DNA of 64,000 nucleotides from Pseudomonas viridiflava. GTDB lineage: Bacteria; Pseudomonadota; Gammaproteobacteria; Pseudomonadales; Pseudomonadaceae. Under the pieces are notes generated by a model. That model saw nothing but the letters and a program-made list of their open reading frames with translations. It searched no databases and was not told the origin of the DNA. How positions within the stretch are numbered: the first letter of the stretch is position 1; every line of letters starts with the position of its first letter. The position numbers were made by a program, and so were the translations under genes. The DNA lies in NCBI RefSeq assembly GCF_900590885.1, contig NZ_UUON01000009.1, positions 143,039 to 207,038 on the forward strand. The letters run 5' to 3'. Shown piece after piece: positions 50,480-64,000 of this stretch.

Positions 50480-51436
50480 ATGCGTTTTACCTTTGAACCG
50501 GCTCAGGTGATGGCCTTGCTGCGCAGCCGTATCGTCGGCCAGGACGCTGCGCTGGCCCAGGTGGAAGGCCTGCTCAAGGTGGTCAAGGCGGATATCGGCG
50601 AGCGCGACCGGCCCTTGAGCGTCAACCTGTTCATGGGCCCGACCGGTGTGGGCAAGACCGAAATCGTGCGCCTGCTGGCCCAGGCGCTGCACGGCCGGGC
50701 CGATGGCTTCTGCCGTATCGACATGCACACCCTGGCCCAGGAACATTACGCGGCGGCACTCACCGGTGCGCCGCCCGGCTATGTGGGCAGCAAGGAGGGC
50801 ATCAGCCTGTTCGACAGCGAGTTGATCCAGGGCACCTACAGCCGGCCCGGGATCGTGCTGTTCGATGAGGTGGAAAAAGCCAGCCAGGAAGTGGTGCGCA
50901 GCCTGCTCGGCATCCTTGAAAACGGCCAACTGACCCTGGCCGGCGGCACGCGCACCCTGGACTTTCGCAACAGCCTGATTTTCATGACCAGCAATATCGG
51001 CGCGCAGCAGGCGCGTCGGCATCGCCAGCGTTTTGCCCAAGGCTGGCGGCGCCTGCTGTGGGTGTTTGCGCGGGGCGAGGCGGCGGTGCTGGAAGAGGCG
51101 TTGCACGGGCACTTCGAGCCGGAGTTTCTCAACCGCATCGACCGCATCCTGATGTTCGAGCCTATCGACGCCCAGTGGCTGGAGGCACTGCTGGACGTGG
51201 AGTTGGCCAAACTCAACCAACGCCTGGCGGCACAACAACGCTCTTTGACGGTGGATGTGCCGGCGCGGGCATGGCTGTGCCGCCAGCATGACGTGCGTTT
51301 TGGCGCGCGCGCCTTGAGCCGGCGCTTGCGGGTCGAACTGGAGCCGGCGATTGCCGAGTGTGTGTTGCGCGGGCCGGGCCGGCACTTGAGGGCGACACTG
51401 CTCGACAGCCGCCTGGTGGTAGAACCCCAGCACTGA
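50480..51436 (+). CDS. amiB: AmiB-like AAA+ ATPase (ClpB-type)
   Basis: A 318-residue single AAA+ protein: Walker A GPTGVGKTEIVRLLAQ, pore-loop-like GAPPGYVGSKEG, Walker B GIVLFDEVEKAS, sensor-1 LIFMTSNIG, arginine finger in FLNRIDRILMF, and a sensor-2 GARALSRRLR. It matches the second AAA domain of ClpA/B but lacks N-terminal partner domains, as AmiB in the P. aeruginosa ami operon does. It is thought to help amide metabolism or transport as a chaperone. It starts three bases after amiE. Confidence 0.88.
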   Translation: MRFTFEPAQVMALLRSRIVGQDAALAQVEGLLKVVKADIGERDRPLSVNLFMGPTGVGKTEIVRLLAQALHGRADGFCRIDMHTLAQEHYAAALTGAPPGYVGSKEGISLFDSELIQGTYSRPGIVLFDEVEKASQEVVRSLLGILENGQLTLAGGTRTLDFRNSLIFMTSNIGAQQARRHRQRFAQGWRRLLWVFARGEAAVLEEALHGHFEPEFLNRIDRILMFEPIDAQWLEALLDVELAKLNQRLAAQQRSLTVDVPARAWLCRQHDVRFGARALSRRLRVELEPAIAECVLRGPGRHLRATLLDSRLVVEPQH

Positions 51437-51467
51437 TAAAGCACATAGGATCCAATTACGGTATAAC

Positions 51468-51501
51468 CCTCGGACGCTTTAGCTCTCCGAGGCCCCGTTT
51501 T
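51468..51501 (+). terminator. Hairpin at the end of the amide operon
   Basis: Perfect seven-base arms CCTCGGA (51468-51474) and TCCGAGG (51486-51492), then CCCCGTTTTT. It looks like a Rho-independent terminator of the amide operon, but it ends only two bases before the start codon of the MATE gene, leaving no ribosome-binding sequence. A role as a structured leader for the MATE gene cannot be excluded. Confidence 0.55.
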
Positions 51502-51503
51502 TC

Positions 51504-52859
51504 ATGCAAAGCCCTTTGCAACGCCCGCTGTGGCAGGTCTACCTGATCTTTCTGGCGCCGATGGTGCTGTCCAACTTCCTGCAGAGTTTTTCCGGCACCC
51601 TCAATGGTATCTACGTCGGGCAGATGCTCGGCACCCAGGCGCTGGCGGCGGTGTCGGGCATGTTCCCCATCGTGTTTTTCTTCATTGCCCTGGTGATCGG
51701 CCTGGGGGCGGGCGCCTCGGTATTGATCGGCCAGGCCTGGGGCGCGCAGGAAACGGCGATGGTCAAGTCGATTACCGGCGCCACCCTGACCCTCGGCGCG
51801 CTGGTGGGCCTTATCGCGGCGGTGCTGGGCAGCCTGTTTGCGCGCCCGGCGTTGCAGGCGCTGGGCACGCCGGTGGACGTGCTCGACGATGCGGTGGGCT
51901 ATGCGCAGATGATGATGCTGATCATGCCGTTGCTGCTGGTCTTCATCCTCTATACCCAGTTGCTGCGCGGGGTCAGCGATACAATTTCGCCGTTGCTGGC
52001 GCTGATGGTCTCGACCCTGGTGGGCCTGCTGCTGACCCCGGCGCTGATTCGCGGCTGGATCGGCCTGCCGCCCCTGGGCATCCAGAGCGCGGTGTACGCC
52101 GGCCTGGTGGGTAACGCCTCGGCGATGCTGTTTCTGGTCCTGCGCCTGCGCCATAAAAACCATGTGATGGCGCCTGACCGTGAGTTGCTCGCGGCCCTGC
52201 GCCTGGACCGAGTGATCCTCGGCAAAGTCCTGCGGATCGGCTTGCCCACCGGCTTGCAGATGGTGGTGCTGTCGCTGTCGGAGCTGGTCATCCTGGCCCT
52301 GGTCAACGGCCACGGCTCACAGGCCACGGCGGCCTACGGCGCGGTGACGCAGATCGTCAACTATGTGCAATTCCCGGCGCTGTCGATCGCCATCACCGCC
52401 TCGATCCTCGGCGCCCAGGCGATTGGCGCCGGCAAGCTGGAACGCATCGGGCCGATCCTGCGCACCGGGTTGCTGATCAACACCGGCCTGACCGGTGGCC
52501 TGATTGTGCTGGGCTACGTGTTGTCGCACTGGTTGCTCGGCCTGTTCATCACCGACGACGCGGCGCGGGTCAACGCCGAACACCTGTTGCACATCATGCT
52601 GTGGAGCATCCTGGTGTTCGGCTTCCAGGCCGTGATCGGCGGCATCATGCGCGCCAGTGGCGTGGTGCTGATGCCGGTGGTGATCTCGATCTTTTGCGTG
52701 TTGTGCGTGGAACTGCCGATGGCGTATCTGCTCAACGCGCACTTTGGCCTGGAAGGCGTGTGGATGGCATTTCCGGTGACGTACCTGGCGATGCTGGCGC
52801 TGCAGACCGCGTATTACCGGCTGGTGTGGCGGCACAAACAGATCAAGCGGTTGGTGTGA
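51504..52859 (+). CDS. MATE-family multidrug efflux transporter
   Basis: A 451-residue 12-helix exporter with MATE repeats: PMVLSNFLQSFSGTLNGIYV near the N-terminus, GLGAGASVLIGQAWGAQETA and GLPTGLQMVVLSLSELVILA. NorM/DinF-type, driven by Na+ or H+. The ATG at 51504 has no clear Shine-Dalgarno because a hairpin occupies the leader; a later start would break helix 1. It may follow the amide operon by read-through or have its own promoter. An MFS exporter gene follows. Confidence 0.88.
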   Translation: MQSPLQRPLWQVYLIFLAPMVLSNFLQSFSGTLNGIYVGQMLGTQALAAVSGMFPIVFFFIALVIGLGAGASVLIGQAWGAQETAMVKSITGATLTLGALVGLIAAVLGSLFARPALQALGTPVDVLDDAVGYAQMMMLIMPLLLVFILYTQLLRGVSDTISPLLALMVSTLVGLLLTPALIRGWIGLPPLGIQSAVYAGLVGNASAMLFLVLRLRHKNHVMAPDRELLAALRLDRVILGKVLRIGLPTGLQMVVLSLSELVILALVNGHGSQATAAYGAVTQIVNYVQFPALSIAITASILGAQAIGAGKLERIGPILRTGLLINTGLTGGLIVLGYVLSHWLLGLFITDDAARVNAEHLLHIMLWSILVFGFQAVIGGIMRASGVVLMPVVISIFCVLCVELPMAYLLNAHFGLEGVWMAFPVTYLAMLALQTAYYRLVWRHKQIKRLV

Positions 52860-52861
52860 AG

Positions 52862-54034
52862 ATGGCAAACCCTTACGCGGCGTTATTCCAGGCCCCGGGT
52901 TCCCGGGCGTTTGTATTGGCCGGCATGCTGGCGCGGATGCCGGTGTCGATGACCGGCATCGGCCTGATCACCATGTTGGCCCAGGTGCATGGCGGCTACG
53001 GCCTGGCCGGTTCGGTGGCGGCGGTGTTCGCGCTGGCCACGGCGTTTTGCGCGCCGCAGGTGTCGCGTTTGGTCGACCGCTACGGCCAGGGCCGGGTGCT
53101 GCCGGTCTCCGCCTTGATCGGCGGCGGGGCGTTGCTGCTGTTGTTGCTGTGCACCCGCTTGCAGGCGCCGAGCTGGATGCTGTTTCTGTTCGCCGCGCTG
53201 GCCGGCTGCATACCGAATATGTCGGCCATGGTGCGGGCGCGCTGGACCGAGTTGTATCGGGGCCAGCCCCAGCTGCAAACCGCGTTTGCCCTGGAGTCGG
53301 TGCTCGATGAAGTGTGCTTTATCATCGGCCCGCCAATTTCGGTCGGCCTGAGCGTGATGCTGTTTCCGGAAGCCGGGCCCTTGGTGGCCGCGCTGTTGCT
53401 GGCGGTGGGCGTGACCACCTTTGTGTTGCAACGCGCCACGGAGCCGCCGGTGCACGCGCACCAGGCCCATCACGGCCGCTGGCTGATCGCTTCGCCCTCG
53501 GTACTGATCCTGATGATTTTGCTGTTGGCCATGGGCGTGATCGTCGGCGTGGTCGACGTGGTCAGCGTGGCCTTCGCCCAGCATCAGGGGCAGCCGGCGG
53601 CGGCGAGTATCGTGCTGTCGGTGTACGCCATCGGTTCGTGCCTGGCGGGGTTGGCCTTTGGCACGCTCAAGCTCAAGGCCTCGTTGCCCCGGCAGTTCCT
53701 GTTCTGCGGCGTGGCGACGGCGCTGACCACCGTGCCGTTGCTGCTGGTGAGCAATATTGCGGGGCTGGCGGCGGCGATCTTTGTCTCCGGGCTGTTCTTC
53801 GCCCCCACGCTCATTGTGTCCATGGCCCTGGTGGAGCGCATCGTGCCGCCCAGCCGCCTCACCGAGGGCATGACCTGGCTGATCACCGGCCTCAGCATCG
53901 GCGTGGCCATTGGTGCGGCAAGCTCCGGGTGGATGATCGACCACTTTGGCGCCACCAGCGGTTTTTGGGTGGCGTTGGCGGCAGGGGCGGTGGTGCTCGG
54001 GTCAGCGTTGCTGGGCTACCGGCGCCTGGGCTGA
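52862..54034 (+). CDS. MFS transporter
   Basis: A 390-residue 12-helix major facilitator protein with the motif-A-like loop LVDRYGQGRVLP and a typical pseudo-repeat. Charged loops are few. It is encoded two bases after the MATE gene, so the two exporters are co-transcribed. Substrate unknown; a sugar or drug efflux role is usual for this group. Its stop codon abuts that of the converging HicB gene. Confidence 0.85.
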   Translation: MANPYAALFQAPGSRAFVLAGMLARMPVSMTGIGLITMLAQVHGGYGLAGSVAAVFALATAFCAPQVSRLVDRYGQGRVLPVSALIGGGALLLLLLCTRLQAPSWMLFLFAALAGCIPNMSAMVRARWTELYRGQPQLQTAFALESVLDEVCFIIGPPISVGLSVMLFPEAGPLVAALLLAVGVTTFVLQRATEPPVHAHQAHHGRWLIASPSVLILMILLLAMGVIVGVVDVVSVAFAQHQGQPAAASIVLSVYAIGSCLAGLAFGTLKLKASLPRQFLFCGVATALTTVPLLLVSNIAGLAAAIFVSGLFFAPTLIVSMALVERIVPPSRLTEGMTWLITGLSIGVAIGAASSGWMIDHFGATSGFWVALAAGAVVLGSALLGYRRLG

Positions 54035-54400
54035 TCAGCCAATCGCTGGGTAAGCGTCCGCGCTGTGCTGTTGCAAAAACTCACTCAGCGCCTGGCGCGT
54101 CAGGTCATTGAGCGTCACCTTTTTACGGGTTGCGGCCAGGGCTGCAGCCAGGTGCAGGTCATGGCCGACGCGAACATTGAAGGAACCTTTGCACGGTTTC
54201 TCCGGCGTGTGCCCGAGGCTTTGGCAGGTCGCGAGGTAGTCGTCCACCGCCTCGCGAAACGCCGCGTCCAGCTCGGCGACGGTTTTGCCTTCGTAACTCA
54301 CCAGCGCCTTGATGAACAGGATCTTGCCGAACAGGCAGTTGTCTTCGACGCTGGCTTCGATAGAGCCAATGTAGCCTTTGTGTTTCAGTTGGTTGTTCAC
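54035..54400 (-). CDS. hicB: HicB-family antitoxin
   Basis: A 121-residue antitoxin. The N-terminal degenerate RNase H-like fold (YIGSIEASVEDNCLFGKILF, LDAAFREAVDDYLATC) is followed by a ribbon-helix-helix-type DNA-binding end (KVTLNDLTRQALSEFLQQ). It would bind HicA and repress the operon. Gene order is hicA then hicB, overlap four bases. Confidence 0.9.
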   Translation of the reverse strand: MNNQLKHKGYIGSIEASVEDNCLFGKILFIKALVSYEGKTVAELDAAFREAVDDYLATCQSLGHTPEKPCKGSFNVRVGHDLHLAAALAATRKKVTLNDLTRQALSEFLQQHSADAYPAIG

Positions 54401-54648
54401 TGAATCAGTTCTCCTGATTTCAATTGTTCGATGATCTGGCGCCGAATGTAGTGTTTCAGTTCGTTGCCGGGGTGGGGCCTGTGCAAGGTGATCATTGCAC
54501 TGGGGTCGCCGAGGTCGAACTTGACGCGGCTTCCTGCCCCCTCAATCTGTGTGTATCCAAGCCAGCGCAGCAGCGTGACAAGCTCGGGCCAGGTAAATGC
54601 CATGTGCTCGTTGAGCAGTTTGGCGAGCAGCTTTTCATTTTTGGACAC
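54397..54648 (-). CDS. hicA: HicA-family toxin (atypical motif)
   Basis: An 83-residue dsRBD-like toxin with FTWPELVTLLRWLGYTQIEG, GSRVKFDL and LHRPHPGNELKHYIRRQIIE. Canonical HicA has GSHxxF with a catalytic His; this subgroup has GSRVKF and instead carries His56, His59 and His66 in the HRPHPGNxLKHY segment. The subgroup is common with HicB partners in proteobacteria. Toxic RNA cleavage is inferred. Confidence 0.85.
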   Translation of the reverse strand: MSKNEKLLAKLLNEHMAFTWPELVTLLRWLGYTQIEGAGSRVKFDLGDPSAMITLHRPHPGNELKHYIRRQIIEQLKSGELIQ

Positions 54649-54858
54649 GGCGTTCCCTGCGTGTAACTAAATGTAGTTGCAAAAAGTGGTGTCCGTCAAT
54701 GCTAGCTCGAGTCGCGCAGCCTTTCTCGGGATTGATGTAACCCCTGATGACACGTCGCTCCAGGCCTTCATGCCCCGCGCTAATTTTTCCCTCGCCGGTT
54801 CGTTTTATAGGGACGACGTGCCTTTGTGCTTCCTGCCTATTGCTCCGGACTCCACGAA
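54649..54858. other. Promoter region of the large NRPS gene
   Basis: About 210 bases between hicA and the NRPS gene. It holds the hicA promoter (AT-rich start), an ATG-led short reading frame (54677-54862) that I consider chance, and the PvdS-like promoter described separately. Confidence 0.5.
54780..54803 (+). promoter_or_regulatory. PvdS-type (iron-starvation) promoter
   Basis: CTAAT at 54780-54784 followed by 16 bases and CGT at 54801-54803 fits the pyoverdine iron-starvation box (TAAAT, 16-17 bases, CGT) recognised by the extracytoplasmic sigma factor PvdS. The -35 element differs from the consensus by one base. It lies 56 bases before the NRPS start. It supports expression of the NRPS under iron limitation through Fur and PvdS. 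Confidence 0.68.

Positions 54859-64000
<9,142 letters not shown>

Noticed and set aside
48884..51433. An 849-codon open frame on the minus strand opposite fmdA/fmdB/amiE/amiB
   Set aside because: It is antisense to four well-recognised genes, is rich in His, Gln and Ala as GC-rich shadow frames are, and has no recognisable domains.
51437..51503. A mini-ykkC (guanidine-II) riboswitch before the MATE gene
   Set aside because: The hairpin lacks the paired ACGR loops of that class.

Overview
The window is a GC-rich Pseudomonas chromosome segment, most likely from the P. fluorescens group. Support comes from the dense intergenic REP doublets (GTGGGAGGGGGCTTGC-type arms), a pyoverdine-type peptide synthetase with a PvdS-like promoter, a Tsx/NUP nucleoside pair, a mannitol/sorbitol-type locus and an AmiE/AmiB amidase pair, all close to fluorescent pseudomonad families. 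I see no rRNA, tRNA, CRISPR array, phage block or intact insertion sequence.

Left part (1-23 kb): a soluble double-PAS chemotaxis transducer; a divergent histidine phosphatase overlapping cobF; a periplasmic esterase; a DcrB-like protein and a KefB/C antiporter; and a HigBA-type toxin-antitoxin pair. Next is a four-gene minus-strand operon (crotonase, AurF-type diiron oxygenase, AsnB amidotransferase, EamA exporter) with a divergent AraC regulator, which looks like an undescribed small-molecule pathway. It is followed by a DUF726/YaaW-like hydrolase, mntH, a Phd/PIN toxin-antitoxin pair, a LysR regulator with paired DUF606 transporters, a 56-residue metallothionein, and an AraC/XapX/oxidoreductase group.

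Middle (21.8-38.3 kb): nucleoside uptake (Tsx plus NUP-family protein) under a PurR-like operator; an AraC regulator divergent from a polyol-binding protein plus sorbitol dehydrogenase that lack their ABC permease genes; NrtR-controlled NAD salvage (pncA, pncB, nadE); and an IclR-flanked, translationally coupled operon joining a polyamine-type ABC transporter to an HcnABC/opine-oxidase-like three-part dehydrogenase.

38.3-51.4 kb is the most striking region. A 1140-residue protein fuses an NCS1-type permease, a cysteine-rich module, a histidine kinase and a receiver. Its gene overlaps a LuxR-type response regulator gene, and both are divergent from a urea/short-chain-amide ABC transporter, formamidase (FmdA), an FmdB zinc ribbon, aliphatic amidase (AmiE) and the AmiB ATPase. 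The classical AmiC/AmiR regulators are absent. Three matching TACGTCA-centred palindromes, two in tandem exactly 22 bp apart before the binding-protein gene and one before fmdA, are likely the response regulator's operators. REPINs sit at the gaps that break this operon.

Right end (51.5-64 kb): a MATE and an MFS exporter, a HicAB-type pair, then a very large NRPS cut by the window end. Its modules read C-A-T-E / C-A-T / C..., both A domains carry a serine-type pocket code, and it is probably PvdI, the synthetase for the start of the pyoverdine side chain.
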